64,000 nucleotides of DNA from Herbihabitans rhizosphaerae (GCF_004216555.1 NZ_SGWQ01000003.1:48146-112145), one strand, 5' to 3'; counted from the stretch's first letter, positions 15,344 through 24,840 are shown. Program-made: numbers and translations. Notes: generated by a model not told the origin, from the letters alone.

Positions 15344-17305
15344 ATGAGCACGAGTGTCGAAGGCGGCACCGGGAACGGCGCCAATCCGGGGCCCAACGGG
15401 CACCGCACCGAGGTGACCAAGCTCGACCGGGTGGTGATCAGGTTCGCCGGCGACTCCGGTGACGGTATGCAGCTCACCGGTGACCGGTTCACCTCCGAGG
15501 CCGCCGCGTTCGGCAACGACCTCGCGACCCTGCCGAACTTCCCCGCCGAGATCCGCGCGCCACAGGGCACGCTGCCCGGCGTCTCCTCCTTCCAGCTGCA
15601 CTTCGCCGACTACGACATCCTCACGCCGGGCGACCGGCCGGACGTGCTGGTCGCGATGAACCCGGCCGCGCTCAAGGCGAACGTCAAGGACCTCCCGCGC
15701 GGCGGCACGCTGATCGTCAACACCGACGAGTTCACCAAGCGGAACCTCACCAAGGTCGGCTACGAGTCGAACCCGCTGGAGAGCCACGAGCTCGAGGACT
15801 ACCTGGTGCACGAGGTCGCGATGGCGACCCTGACCCAGGGCGCGCTCGCCGACACCGGCCTCGGCAAGAAGGACGCCGAGCGCTGCAAGAACATGTTCGC
15901 GCTGGGCCTGCTGTCCTGGATGTACCACCGCCCGACCGAGGGCACCGAGCGGTTCCTGCGCGAGAAGTTCGCCAAGAAACCTGACTTGGCCGAGGCGAAT
16001 ATTTTGGCGTTCAGGGCCGGCTGGAACTACGGCGAGACCACCGAGGCGTTCGCCTCCACGTTCCAGGTCGCGCCCGCCAAACTGCCCAGGGGCACCTACC
16101 GGCAGATCACCGGCAACACCGCGCTCGCCTACGGGCTGATCGCCGCGTCGCAGCAGGCCAAGCTGCCGATGCTGCTCGGCACGTACCCGATCACGCCAGC
16201 CTCGGACATCCTGCACGAGCTGTCCAAGCACAAGAACTTCGGCATCACGACGTTCCAGGCCGAGGACGAGATCGCCGGAATCGCGGCGGCGCTGGGCGCC
16301 TCCTACGGCGGCAGGCTGGGCGTGACTTCCACCTCCGGCCCCGGTGTCGCGCTCAAATCGGAGACGATCGGCCTCGCGGTGATGACCGAGCTGCCGCTGG
16401 TGATCATCGACGTGCAGCGCGGCGGCCCGTCGACCGGACTGCCGACCAAGACCGAGCAGGCCGACCTGCTGCAGGCGATGTACGGCCGCAACGGCGAGTC
16501 GCCGGTGCCGATCGTGGCGCCGCGGTCGCCGGCCGACTGCTTCGACGCCGCGGTCGAGGCGGTGCGCATCGCGCTCAAGTACCGCACGCCGGTGATGCTG
16601 CTGTCCGACGGCGCGATCGCCAACGGCTCGGAGCCGTGGCTGATCCCGGACGTCGAGGAGCTGCCGGACCTGACGGTGAAGTTCGCGTCCGCGCCGAACG
16701 CGATGGACGGGTCGGACGAGTTCTGGCCGTACGTGCGCGACACCGAGACGCTCGCCCGCGAGTGGGCCATCCCCGGCACGCCCGGCCTGCAGCACCGCAT
16801 CGGCGGGCTGGAGAAGGCCGACGGCGCCGGCAACATCTCCTACGACCCGGACAACCACGACCGCATGGTCCGCCTGCGACAGTCCAAAGTGGACGGTGTC
16901 GACGTCGCGCGGCTGGCCGTGGACGACCCGAGCGGCGAGGCGCGGGTACTGGCGCTGGGCTGGGGCTCCAGCTACGGGCCGATCGGCGCCGCGTGCCGTC
17001 GGGTGCGCAAGTCCGGCATGAAGATCGCCCAGGCGCACCTGCGGCACCTGAACCCGTTCCCGGCCAACCTCGGCGACGTGCTGCGCGCCTACGACACCGT
17101 GGTCGTCCCCGAGATGAACCTCGGCCAACTCTCCCTGCTGCTGCGCGGCCGGTACCTGGTGGACGTGCGCAGCTACACCAAGGTGGCCGGGCTGCCGTTC
17201 AAGGCCGAGGAGTTGGCCGACGTGTTCACCAACGTCATCAACGACAGCGAAGGCACCGACAGCGCGAACGAGCACCAGCTCGCGGCGACGGAGGCACACG
17301 AATGA
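15344..17305 (+). CDS. korA: 2-oxoglutarate:ferredoxin oxidoreductase, alpha subunit
   Basis: A 653-residue fused gamma-alpha subunit of the CoA- and thiamine-dependent KOR complex, which oxidises 2-oxoglutarate to succinyl-CoA and reduces ferredoxin. The gamma part (residues about 30-220) starts VVIRFAGDSGDGMQLTGDRF. The alpha part carries YPITPASDILHELSKHK, the binding segment GVTSTSGPGVALKSETIGLA, and the C-terminal PEMNLGQLSLLLRGRYLVD. The start MSTSVEG follows a GGAG site. A longer upstream frame lacks family conservation. The stop overlaps korB by four bases. Confidence 0.96.
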   Translation: MSTSVEGGTGNGANPGPNGHRTEVTKLDRVVIRFAGDSGDGMQLTGDRFTSEAAAFGNDLATLPNFPAEIRAPQGTLPGVSSFQLHFADYDILTPGDRPDVLVAMNPAALKANVKDLPRGGTLIVNTDEFTKRNLTKVGYESNPLESHELEDYLVHEVAMATLTQGALADTGLGKKDAERCKNMFALGLLSWMYHRPTEGTERFLREKFAKKPDLAEANILAFRAGWNYGETTEAFASTFQVAPAKLPRGTYRQITGNTALAYGLIAASQQAKLPMLLGTYPITPASDILHELSKHKNFGITTFQAEDEIAGIAAALGASYGGRLGVTSTSGPGVALKSETIGLAVMTELPLVIIDVQRGGPSTGLPTKTEQADLLQAMYGRNGESPVPIVAPRSPADCFDAAVEAVRIALKYRTPVMLLSDGAIANGSEPWLIPDVEELPDLTVKFASAPNAMDGSDEFWPYVRDTETLAREWAIPGTPGLQHRIGGLEKADGAGNISYDPDNHDRMVRLRQSKVDGVDVARLAVDDPSGEARVLALGWGSSYGPIGAACRRVRKSGMKIAQAHLRHLNPFPANLGDVLRAYDTVVVPEMNLGQLSLLLRGRYLVDVRSYTKVAGLPFKAEELADVFTNVINDSEGTDSANEHQLAATEAHE

Positions 17306-18366
17306 CCGCGATCGACCTAGGACTACCGCAGTTGGGTGGACTGGACGGCGTCCCGACCACCGACGAGCCGCAGAAGGCCAAGGAGTACAAGTCCGACCAG
17401 GAAGTGCGCTGGTGCCCCGGCTGCGGCGACTACGTGGTGCTCAACGCCGTGCAGTCGTTCCTGCCCTCGCTCGGCCTCAAGCGCGAGAACATCGTGTTCG
17501 TGTCGGGTATCGGCTGCTCGTCGCGCTTCCCGTACTACATGAACACCTACGGCGTGCACTCGATCCACGGGCGCGCGCCGGCGATCGCGACCGGCCTCGC
17601 GGTGACCCGCCCGGACCTGTCGGTGTGGGTGGTCACCGGTGACGGCGACGCGCTCTCGATCGGCGGCAACCACCTGATCCACACGTTGCGGCGCAACGTG
17701 AATCTCAAGATCCTGCTGTTCAACAACCGGATCTACGGGCTGACCAAGGGCCAGTACTCGCCGACCTCCGAGGAAGGCAAGGTCACCAAGTCCACACCGA
17801 TGGGCTCGCTGGACCACCCGTTCAACCCGGTCTCGCTGGCGCTGGGCGCGGAAGGCACGTTCGTCGCCCGCGCGCTGGACTCCGACCGCAAGGGCCTCAC
17901 CGAGGTGCTGCGCCAGGCCGCCGAGCACCGCGGCTCCGCGCTCGTCGAGATCTACCAGAACTGCCCGATCTTCAACGACGGCGCGTTCGACGTGCTCAAG
18001 GAGCAGGGCGAGGCCGAGCGGCGGCTGATCCCGCTCGAGCACGGCAAGCCGATCCGGTTCGGCGCCGAGGGTGAGTTCGGCGTGGTGCGCTCGGGCTTCG
18101 GTTCGCTCGAGGTGGCCAAGGTCGCCGACGTCGGTGAGGACGCTCTGGTCACGCACGACGCGCACACCGACGACCCGTCCTACGCGTTCGCGCTGTCCCG
18201 GTTGTCCACGCAGGACCTGAGCCACACGGTCACCGGGGTCTTCCGCTCGGTGCGGCGGGCCACTTACGATGACACCGCGCGCGCCCAGGTTCAGCAGGCG
18301 CAGGACGCCAAGCCGGCCGATCTCGGCAAGCTGCTTCACGGCAGGGAGACCTGGACGGTCGCCTGA
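17302..18366 (+). CDS. korB: 2-oxoglutarate:ferredoxin oxidoreductase, beta subunit
   Basis: A 354-residue thiamine-diphosphate-binding beta subunit. CPGCGDY at about residue 38 is the family signature, GIGCSSRFPYYMNTYG follows, and VTGDGDALSIGGNHLIHTLR with NNRIYGLTKGQ contains the TPP/Mg site (GDGD...N). It pairs with KorA to form the complete enzyme, which in actinobacteria bypasses or complements the classical 2-oxoglutarate dehydrogenase. It is translationally coupled to korA (ATGA). Confidence 0.96.
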   Translation: MTAIDLGLPQLGGLDGVPTTDEPQKAKEYKSDQEVRWCPGCGDYVVLNAVQSFLPSLGLKRENIVFVSGIGCSSRFPYYMNTYGVHSIHGRAPAIATGLAVTRPDLSVWVVTGDGDALSIGGNHLIHTLRRNVNLKILLFNNRIYGLTKGQYSPTSEEGKVTKSTPMGSLDHPFNPVSLALGAEGTFVARALDSDRKGLTEVLRQAAEHRGSALVEIYQNCPIFNDGAFDVLKEQGEAERRLIPLEHGKPIRFGAEGEFGVVRSGFGSLEVAKVADVGEDALVTHDAHTDDPSYAFALSRLSTQDLSHTVTGVFRSVRRATYDDTARAQVQQAQDAKPADLGKLLHGRETWTVA

Positions 18367-18438
18367 AAACTTCCAACGAAAGTCGCCCCGACATCGTGCT
18401 AATTTGACGGCTGCGCACGAGCTGTCCGGGAGGCTTCC

Positions 18439-18822
18439 ATGGAGGAAATCAGCCGCCGCAGAGTGCTCCGGTCGACCGCCGCCGTCGCCGCCGTGACACC
18501 GCTGCTTGCCGTGCCCGCCGCCGCCACGGCGAGCGAGCCCAGAAAGCCCGGAAGCTCCGAGAGCGAGTCCACCACCTCGCGCGAGAACCGCGACTGGACG
18601 CAAGAGGAACTCAAGGACCGGGCCAGGGTGCTCGAGGTCGGGTTCACCGAGGACGAGGCGGACGCCTGGCTGCTGGTGAACCGGGCCGCCGCGAAGGTGC
18701 TGTCGCTGCCCGAGTTGCACCCGTCCGACCGGGCCGACTGGGCCGACGCGATCCACACGCTGCAGAACCGGCTGATGCTGCGCCCGACCTACAAGAAGTA
18801 CCGGGAACTCGGGCCCAGATAG
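18439..18822 (+). CDS. Small Tat-exported protein of unknown function
   Basis: A 127-residue protein with a twin-arginine signal peptide (SRRRVLRS, then a hydrophobic Ala/Val stretch ending near VPAAATA-S at about residue 32). The mature part is short, helical and polar, with WTQEELKDRARVLEVGFTED and a C-terminal TYKKYRELGPR. I do not recognise a domain. HNH or DUF assignments would be guesses. It is likely secreted folded. Its 3' end faces that of the next lipoprotein gene, four bases away. Confidence 0.75.
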   Translation: MEEISRRRVLRSTAAVAAVTPLLAVPAAATASEPRKPGSSESESTTSRENRDWTQEELKDRARVLEVGFTEDEADAWLLVNRAAAKVLSLPELHPSDRADWADAIHTLQNRLMLRPTYKKYRELGPR

Positions 18823-18826
18823 CGCG

Positions 18827-19354
18827 TCAGGGTGTGCCGGGGATGAACGCGATCGTCGCGGTCCTCCCGGCTACCGACAGCAGCACGATGTGCAGCTTGG
18901 TGACCTCGCGGTAGCTGATCTTCGAGCTGGCGCCCGGCCCGATCCCGCCGCCCACGGTGCCCATGCCGTCGAAGAACATCGTGTACTCGATCCCGCCAGG
19001 GCTGATGGACTTCACGGTGAAGTTCGGGACGCCGTACAGGTTCTTGTCCAGCGGGATCGCGGCCGGCCGGGACAGCGTGATCGTGCAGTAGCCGTCGACG
19101 CAGTCGCGCACGTTCCTGGTCGGCGGCTGCTCGGGTGGACGCGGCGGCGGCGCGTCCGGCGTGCTCGTCGGCACCGTCTCCGAGGTGGTCGTCGTGGTCG
19201 TCGTCGTGGTGGCGACCGGAGGCGGCGGTGGCACGGTCGTGGTGGTGACCGTGCCGGGAGCGCCCGGCGGCGGTTGGGCGGCCGGCTCCTCCTCCCCACC
19301 GCATCCGGCGAGCAGCAGCGGGACGACCAGGACGAGGAGCTTCACGCGGCGCAC
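18827..19354 (-). CDS. Thr/Pro-rich lipoprotein
   Basis: A 175-residue lipoprotein precursor: hydrophobic N-terminus and lipobox LLAG-C with the acylated cysteine at 18. A Pro- and Thr-rich spacer follows (residues about 25-80, including a run of nine Thr). Then comes a compact C-terminal domain with a C-x-x-x-x-C pair (DCVDGYC) that is probably disulfide-bonded. The spacer suggests the domain is held away from the membrane in the cell wall. The function of the C-terminal domain is unknown. Confidence 0.8.
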   Translation of the reverse strand: MRRVKLLVLVVPLLLAGCGGEEEPAAQPPPGAPGTVTTTTVPPPPPVATTTTTTTTTSETVPTSTPDAPPPRPPEQPPTRNVRDCVDGYCTITLSRPAAIPLDKNLYGVPNFTVKSISPGGIEYTMFFDGMGTVGGGIGPGASSKISYREVTKLHIVLLSVAGRTATIAFIPGTP

Positions 19355-19411
19355 GAGGGTTGTCTACCCGAGCCCCGCCGGGAGTGGTCCCGGCGGGGGG
19401 CGGGTAGAGCC

Positions 19412-21613
19412 TCAGCGAACCGACTTCCAGGCGCGGAAGCCGGCCTTCTCCGCCTCGGACGCCGACTTGAACCAGACCTCGGCGGTCGTCACGTTGTAGA
19501 ACGGCGATTCCTTGGTGTGGAACAACTTCGAGTCGTCGTTGCCCTTCACCACGTAGTCCTCCGACGGCGCCGAGCCGTCCGCGGTCGGCATGGCCGAGCC
19601 CGGGTACGGACCCGCCTTCACCGCCGGTTTCGCGGCCGGTGCGGTCGTGCGCCGCTTGTTCCACGCGGTGAAGCCGGCCTTCTCCGCGTCGTCCGCGGTC
19701 TTGAACCAGACCTCGGCGACCGTCCTCGTGTAGTACGGGGAATCGGTGGTGTGGAACAGCATCGAGTCCTCGTTGCCCTTGACGGCGAACTCGCCGGTGG
19801 GCGCCGACCCGTCCTTGAGCGGCTTGGCCGAGTTGGCGTAGGCACCGGGCTCGTAGCTCGGCTTGGCCGCCTCGGCCGTGGAGCCGTTGGCGCCCTTGCG
19901 GGTCCAGGCCGTGAAGCCGGCCTTCTCCGCGTCGGCCGCCGTCTTGAACCACACCTCGGCCTTCGTGCGGCCGTAGTACGGCGAGTCCGTGGTGTGGAAC
20001 ATCATCGAGTCGGCGTTGCCCTTGACCGTGTACTCCTTGGACGGCGCCGCGCCGTCCGCCAGCGGCTCCGCCGAACCGGGACCGTACGGCTGCTTCACCG
20101 CGGTGGTGCCGGATCCGCTCGACGAGGTGCTGTCCTTGACACCACCCGCGACCGCGGCACCACCGGCGACACCGGCCGCGCCGGCCGCCGCGGTGGTCGC
20201 GCCCGACCCGCCGGTGGAGCCGGAACCGGACTCGGACGCGCTCGAGGTACTGGACGCCGCGGCGGTGGAGCCGTTGCCGCCCTTGCGGTTCCACGCCGTG
20301 AAGCCGGCCTTCTCCGCGTCGGCCGCCGTCTTGAACCACACCTCGGCCTTCGTGCGGCCGTAGTACGGCGAGTCCGTGGTGTGGAACATCATCGAGTCGG
20401 CGTTGCCCTTGACCGTGTACTCCTTGGACGGCGCCGCGCCGTCCGCCAGCGGCTCGGCCGAACCGGGACCGTACGGCTGCTTCCCTTGTGCCGCACCGAT
20501 TCCCGCCGATTCCTTGGTGCCTGCCGAGCCCTTGGCGCCGCCGGCCACCGCACCACCGGCGAGCCCGGCCGCACCGCCGACACCGGCCGCCGTGGCGGCA
20601 CTGGAACCTGAGTCTGACTCCTTCGCGTGCGCACCGGCCGGCGCGTCGTCCTTGAGCGCGTGCGCGCCGGTGGGCGGGCCGGTGACCTTGTCGTCGGTCC
20701 CCTTGTCACCGAAGTCCCACGCCTTGGCACCACCGCTCTCGGTGCCGCTCGCCGCCCCGCCCGACCCAGCGGCCGAGCCGGCCGCCGGACGCAGCGCCGT
20801 GGTGCGCTCGTCCGAAGTGGACGGTGAGTCGAGCTTGCCGGACGTGCTGCTGGACGCGGCGTTGGACGCCGGCGTGGACACTGCTGATGCCGTGGATGCC
20901 TTGTCCGCCTTGGCATCCGTGGACTTGCCGTCCTTGTCCTTGCCCTCCTTGCCGGTCAGCGCCGCCGTGATGCCACCGGCGGCGGCACCTCCGGCCGCAC
21001 CCGCGACCGCGCTCTTCGCGGTCGAGCTGTCGGTGTCGTCCTTCGCACCGGCGTCCGCACCGGCCTTGGAGGACTCGCCCTCCTTGGCGTGCTGACCGAT
21101 CACCGGGATCGGGCCGGTCTTCGGCTCGGAGTCATCGGGCCGAAGCGCGGTGGTGCGCTCGTCGTTGTCCACCGTGCTCAACGCCGAGTCGCGGGCGTCA
21201 CCGCGACCGACCGGCCGCATGGCCTGGGTGCGCTCGGCGCCGCTCTCGTCGTCCAGCGCGCCCTTGTCCGCCTTCACACCCGCGTCGGACGCGGCGGCGT
21301 CGGAGTCCAGCGCGGACTCCTTGTCCCGCTTGCCATCCTTGTCCCGGCCGATCAGGCCGGCGGCCCCACCGGCCGCCCCACCGGCCGCGGCACCGACGGC
21401 CGCACCGGTCCCGACGCCCTTGGCGCGGTCGGTGTCCCGGTCCCGGTCCCGGCCCGCCGCGCGCTCACGGTCCACAGTGGACCGTTCGGCCGACGCGGCG
21501 CGCTCATCGCTCGCCGATGCCTTGCGGCGACCCCAGATGAGCCAGCCGATCAAGATTCCCAGCACGAACGCGATGAGGCACCACAGCCACACCTGTCCAA
21601 AAAGCCAACCCAT
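19412..21613 (-). CDS. Membrane-anchored protein with four sunset domains
   Basis: A 733-residue protein. One N-terminal membrane helix (MGWLFGQVWLWCLIAFVLGI) is followed by a basic stretch. A long low-complexity region comes next, rich in Ala, Gly, Asp and Lys (about residues 35-375). Then four sunset-type repeats at about 376-440, 506-569, 585-651 and 667-733, each with VKGN.DSM.FHT.DSPYY and AEVWFK...DAEKAGFTAW. In mycobacteria, ArfB/ArfC companions of the channel protein ArfA carry such a domain. This gene starts 11 bases after the arfA-like stop, which supports the same grouping. Repeats 1 and 2 are nearly identical in DNA. Confidence 0.85.
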   Translation of the reverse strand: MGWLFGQVWLWCLIAFVLGILIGWLIWGRRKASASDERAASAERSTVDRERAAGRDRDRDTDRAKGVGTGAAVGAAAGGAAGGAAGLIGRDKDGKRDKESALDSDAAASDAGVKADKGALDDESGAERTQAMRPVGRGDARDSALSTVDNDERTTALRPDDSEPKTGPIPVIGQHAKEGESSKAGADAGAKDDTDSSTAKSAVAGAAGGAAAGGITAALTGKEGKDKDGKSTDAKADKASTASAVSTPASNAASSSTSGKLDSPSTSDERTTALRPAAGSAAGSGGAASGTESGGAKAWDFGDKGTDDKVTGPPTGAHALKDDAPAGAHAKESDSGSSAATAAGVGGAAGLAGGAVAGGAKGSAGTKESAGIGAAQGKQPYGPGSAEPLADGAAPSKEYTVKGNADSMMFHTTDSPYYGRTKAEVWFKTAADAEKAGFTAWNRKGGNGSTAAASSTSSASESGSGSTGGSGATTAAAGAAGVAGGAAVAGGVKDSTSSSGSGTTAVKQPYGPGSAEPLADGAAPSKEYTVKGNADSMMFHTTDSPYYGRTKAEVWFKTAADAEKAGFTAWTRKGANGSTAEAAKPSYEPGAYANSAKPLKDGSAPTGEFAVKGNEDSMLFHTTDSPYYTRTVAEVWFKTADDAEKAGFTAWNKRRTTAPAAKPAVKAGPYPGSAMPTADGSAPSEDYVVKGNDDSKLFHTKESPFYNVTTAEVWFKSASEAEKAGFRAWKSVR
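19908..20096. repeat. Intragenic 189-bp repeat, copy A
   Basis: This segment differs by a single base from 20295-20483 (offset 387). It encodes sunset repeat 2 of the large membrane protein. The identity at synonymous sites shows a recent duplication or gene conversion. Confidence 0.9.
20295..20483. repeat. Intragenic 189-bp repeat, copy B
   Basis: Partner of the copy at 19908-20096. It encodes sunset repeat 1. Similarity continues weakly on the right side of the sunset unit (GCCGTTGCCGCCCTTGCGG versus GCCGTTGGCGCCCTTGCGG). Confidence 0.9.
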
Positions 21614-21624
21614 TGTGCTGCCTC

Positions 21625-22611
21625 CTATGCGACGACGATCTCAACTCGACGGTTGGCCGCCGGGTTGTTCGATTCGACTGGTTTGGTGTCCCCGAATCCA
21701 CGCGCGGTGATCCGGTCGGCGCCGATACCGGCCTGAACCAGTTGGGCCTGGACGGTCTGCGCGCGCTGATCGCTCAGCGCCTGCGGGTCGATGTCGTTGC
21801 CGGGCGTCCGCGCGACGTGACCCTGCACCTCGACCTTGGCGTCCTGCGCGCCGCCGCGGAGCAGGTCCGCGACCCGGTTGACGGTCTGCGTACCCGCGGG
21901 GGTGAGCTGCGGCGAGTTCGGCTGGAACGCGATCGGCGCACCGGCCAGCAGCGCGTTGATCTGTTGCTGCAACGCGTTCTTGCCGGTGCCGCCACCGCCG
22001 GCGACGGTCAACTGGTTGTCCACCTTGACGCCCGGCACGGCCTGCTCGACCTGCTGCCGCATGCCCGCCTTCTCCTGCTCGGACGCGGCGGTACCGGTCA
22101 GCGTGACACCGTTGGGCAGGGGTGCGCCCGGGGTGACCGTGAGCTGGTCGACGACCTGCTTGCCGGCGGCCCGATCGGTGACGCCCTTGACGATCAGGCC
22201 CTTCGTCGCCTCGTCTCCAACCGTGCCCGTCAGCGTGATCGTGTTGCCGGATATGTTGGCCTGCAACGGTTTCGCCTCGGGCGCTGGTGGCGACGGCAGC
22301 GCGGGCGGCGTGCCGGCCGTCCCGGAGAACCTCGCGTCGCCCACGCCGTGGATGCCCTCCACCGCGGACTTGGCGCTGGCCTCGGAGGCCTGGTCCGACG
22401 GGACGCCCTCGATGGTCGCGTCCACGCCGTTGAAGTCGACCTTGGCGCCGGGGAAACCCTTGTCGGCGAGGGCCTGCTGCGCCATCGGCGCCAGCGTGTC
22501 CTCGATTCCCTTGTGTTCCACCCAGGTCGCGACGCCCGCGACGATCGCGGGCACGGCCAAGATCGCCAGCAGCAGCGGGAGCCACGAACTTCGTCTGGTG
22601 TTGTCGGGCAT
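21625..22611 (-). CDS. arfA: ArfA-like channel-forming protein (BON plus OmpA-like)
   Basis: A 328-residue protein. A single N-terminal membrane helix (WLPLLLAILAVPAIVAGVAT) is followed by BON-type segments (GFPGAKVDFNGVDATIEG; ITLTGTVGDEATKGL) and a C-terminal OmpA-like peptidoglycan-binding domain (about residues 225-328, with VEVQGHV and SDQRAQTVQAQLVQAGI). This is the layout of mycobacterial OmpATb/ArfA, linked there to ammonia release and growth at acid pH. It heads a same-strand group with the sunset-domain gene downstream. It differs from the classical protein mainly by a Pro-rich insert between the BON segments. Confidence 0.87.
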   Translation of the reverse strand: MPDNTRRSSWLPLLLAILAVPAIVAGVATWVEHKGIEDTLAPMAQQALADKGFPGAKVDFNGVDATIEGVPSDQASEASAKSAVEGIHGVGDARFSGTAGTPPALPSPPAPEAKPLQANISGNTITLTGTVGDEATKGLIVKGVTDRAAGKQVVDQLTVTPGAPLPNGVTLTGTAASEQEKAGMRQQVEQAVPGVKVDNQLTVAGGGGTGKNALQQQINALLAGAPIAFQPNSPQLTPAGTQTVNRVADLLRGGAQDAKVEVQGHVARTPGNDIDPQALSDQRAQTVQAQLVQAGIGADRITARGFGDTKPVESNNPAANRRVEIVVA

Positions 22612-22894
22612 GTTCGCTCCGAGTACGACGACGGTGGGTCACCCGGTCAGGTGACCTCAACGCATGCCTGTGGCCCACAGCCACTCAAGGCATACAGGGG
22701 AGTATTAGCACCGGTTCAGACCACTCGCCACCGGAAGCGATTGCCCCGAACGGACCCACCGGTGAACGGCGGGCGACACTCGGAGAACACGATCTTGATC
22801 TTCGCTGGTAGTACGTTCGCGGACTGTCCCAGAAGGACGGTCACTACACGATGAGACGAATTCGCCCGCGCTACCGACAGTAGAGGGTCGACTC
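22612..22894. other. Intergenic region upstream of arfA-like gene
   Basis: This 318-base gap (including the hairpin next to it) holds no gene. On the minus strand a TAATAC (22702-22707) could be a -10 for the arfA-like gene, with TGGCGA 17 bases upstream. The leader contains the inverted repeat GGTCAC/GTGACC (22637-22656) and the palindrome CTGTGGCCCACAG (22668-22680), possible regulator or RNA-structure sites. Confidence 0.4.
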
Positions 22895-22919
22895 TCCCAA
22901 GTGGACGGTCCACATGGGA
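22895..22919 (-). terminator. Hairpin after the single-sunset-domain gene
   Basis: TCCCA and GTGGAC (22895-22906) pair with GTCCAC and TGGGA (22908-22919) around a one-base centre with one mismatch. It lies ten bases after the stop of the gene ending at 22930, in the position of an intrinsic terminator without a T tract. Confidence 0.55.
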
Positions 22920-22929
22920 CGCGGGGCGC

Positions 22930-24738
22930 TCACGACAGCGGGCGGAACCCGACCTTCTCGGCGTCGTCGACCGACCGGAACCACACCTCGGCGACCGTGC
23001 GGCCGAAGTCCGGCGATTCCGGTGTGCAGTAGCGCAGCGCCGTCACGCTGGCTTTGATGGTGAACTCGGAGGACGGCGAGGCGCCCCCGGCCAGCGGCAT
23101 CGCCGAGCCGGGGCCGAACGGGCCGGGCGGCACAAAAGTCGTGGTCTGGCCGCCGGCCCGCCCGGCGGCCGGGGACCGGTGCACCTCACGCGACTCGCGC
23201 GGCGGGTGCGGCTCGAGGTCCTTGGCCGGGATCATCGGCTCGAACAGCGACCGGGTCGGCTCCGACGCGCTCGCCTCGCCGGAGACGTCGCGCTGACGCG
23301 GCGGCGCCGCCGGCTGCGGACGACTGGGGCTGGCGCTCTGCTTGATCCGCTGCGCGAGCGCGGACGCGCCCGGCCTGCGCACCGGCAGCGGCGCGGCCTG
23401 GGTGCGCTCCGGCTCGTCGAGCGGGCGATTCAGGTGCTCGATCGGCTGCTGGTCCGGCGCGGGCATCACGGTGGCGTGGTCGACGGCCTGCGTGTTCTCC
23501 TCGACCGTCCGGTTGGGCTCGAAGATCGACCGGGTCGGCTCGGCCGCCTCCGACACCGTCTGGGGCACCGCCTGGGTCTGCTCGACCGGCTCCGCCTCGA
23601 CGGTCTGCTCGGCGGCCTGCCGCTCCTGTTCGAGTGCGGCCGGATCGACGGTGGTCGTGCGCTCCGGGTCGACGGTCTCGGTCAGCTCGCCGGACGGCGA
23701 TTCTCCTTGTGCCGCAACGAACTGCGTGCTTTCAGCGGAGGTGTCGAGGTAGTCGGTGGCACTCTCGGGCGGCACGCCGCCCGGGCTCAGCGCCGCGGAG
23801 ATCGCGCCCGGTTCGGCCGCCTCCTCGGAGGCCTGTTCCCCCGGTGCCGGCGCCTCGTCGATCTCGCGGATCAGCTCGGCCGACACGGGCGTGGTGCGCT
23901 GGGTGAACACCGTGCCGCCCTCGTCGACCTCCTCGGACTCGTCGACGTCCTCGACCAGGTTCTCGTCCCGCACCTCGGCCGCAACCGGCTCATCGGCCGG
24001 CTCCGACGTGCCGGGCTCGCCGACCTCGGCGAACCAGTCGCGACCGCCAGCCGGCTCCTCGACCTCGGCCGGCGCCAGCAGGTCCGACTCCTGGAACCGC
24101 GACGACGATTGGGGCATCCCGCCGGTGACGAACGGACGGCCGGCGATCTGGGTGGCCGGACCGTCGGCCAGCTCGGTGTCCGGCCCGACCTCGGGCGGCT
24201 CCGGCGGCGCGTACGACGTGTCCAGCGAACCGCTCAGCGCACCGCCGCCCGCCTCACCGGACGGCCCGGACGACGTCGACAGGCTCAACTGCCCCCGCTG
24301 CGCGGCCTGGTCGTCGTGCTCCTGGATCGGGTACTCGGTGTACTCCGTGCGCGCGGCGGCCGGGTCGTGCTGGTCCGCGTCCCCGAGCACCGAGCCGGCG
24401 ATCGCGCCGCCGGCCAGACCCGCCGCTCCCGCACCCGCGTACGGCAGGAACTGGGTGCCGGCATCTCCCGCCCGCTCCGGCTCGGAGCCGTAGCCGCCCA
24501 GCCGCGCCGGGTCGAAGTCCTCGTCCTCACGCGACGCCGACTCGATCGGGTATTCCTCGGCCCGCGCCAGTTCGGCCTGTTCGCGCTGCTCGCGCGCCCT
24601 GCGCCTGGCCGCGGCGCGGTCGCGCTCCAGCTCCGCGACCCGCTTGCGAGCCGGACGGGCGATCAACACCCAGGTCAGCAGAGCACCGACCACGAACGAG
24701 GTCAGGCTCCACAGCCATACCTGTGTGAAGATCGGCAT
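22930..24738 (-). CDS. Membrane-anchored acidic protein with one sunset domain
   Basis: A 602-residue protein with the same plan as the 733-residue sunset protein. It has one N-terminal membrane helix (FTQVWLWSLTSFVVGALLTW), a short basic coiled-coil segment (ELERDRAAARRRAREQREQA), and about 430 residues of acidic, Glu/Pro/Thr-rich disordered sequence. A single C-terminal sunset repeat follows (about 540-602: AMPLAGG, RTVAEVWFRSVDDAEKVGF). The repeat is degenerate, lacking the VKGN motif. It is probably an ArfC-type accessory protein. It is separated from arfA by 318 bases and a hairpin, so it is expressed on its own. Confidence 0.82.
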   Translation of the reverse strand: MPIFTQVWLWSLTSFVVGALLTWVLIARPARKRVAELERDRAAARRRAREQREQAELARAEEYPIESASREDEDFDPARLGGYGSEPERAGDAGTQFLPYAGAGAAGLAGGAIAGSVLGDADQHDPAAARTEYTEYPIQEHDDQAAQRGQLSLSTSSGPSGEAGGGALSGSLDTSYAPPEPPEVGPDTELADGPATQIAGRPFVTGGMPQSSSRFQESDLLAPAEVEEPAGGRDWFAEVGEPGTSEPADEPVAAEVRDENLVEDVDESEEVDEGGTVFTQRTTPVSAELIREIDEAPAPGEQASEEAAEPGAISAALSPGGVPPESATDYLDTSAESTQFVAAQGESPSGELTETVDPERTTTVDPAALEQERQAAEQTVEAEPVEQTQAVPQTVSEAAEPTRSIFEPNRTVEENTQAVDHATVMPAPDQQPIEHLNRPLDEPERTQAAPLPVRRPGASALAQRIKQSASPSRPQPAAPPRQRDVSGEASASEPTRSLFEPMIPAKDLEPHPPRESREVHRSPAAGRAGGQTTTFVPPGPFGPGSAMPLAGGASPSSEFTIKASVTALRYCTPESPDFGRTVAEVWFRSVDDAEKVGFRPLS

Positions 24739-24840
24739 GGGTCAGACTCCCTCCGGGGCGCTGCGCTTCGAGCAGCCTAGTGGGAGCACGTTACTTCGGA
24801 TGGGTGAGCATCGCGCCGCCCGATCCGGTCAACGACGCGG

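Noticed and set aside
19900-20490. Repeated units that could suggest a CRISPR or VNTR array
   Set aside because: The repeats are in frame, encode sunset domains and have no short regular spacers.
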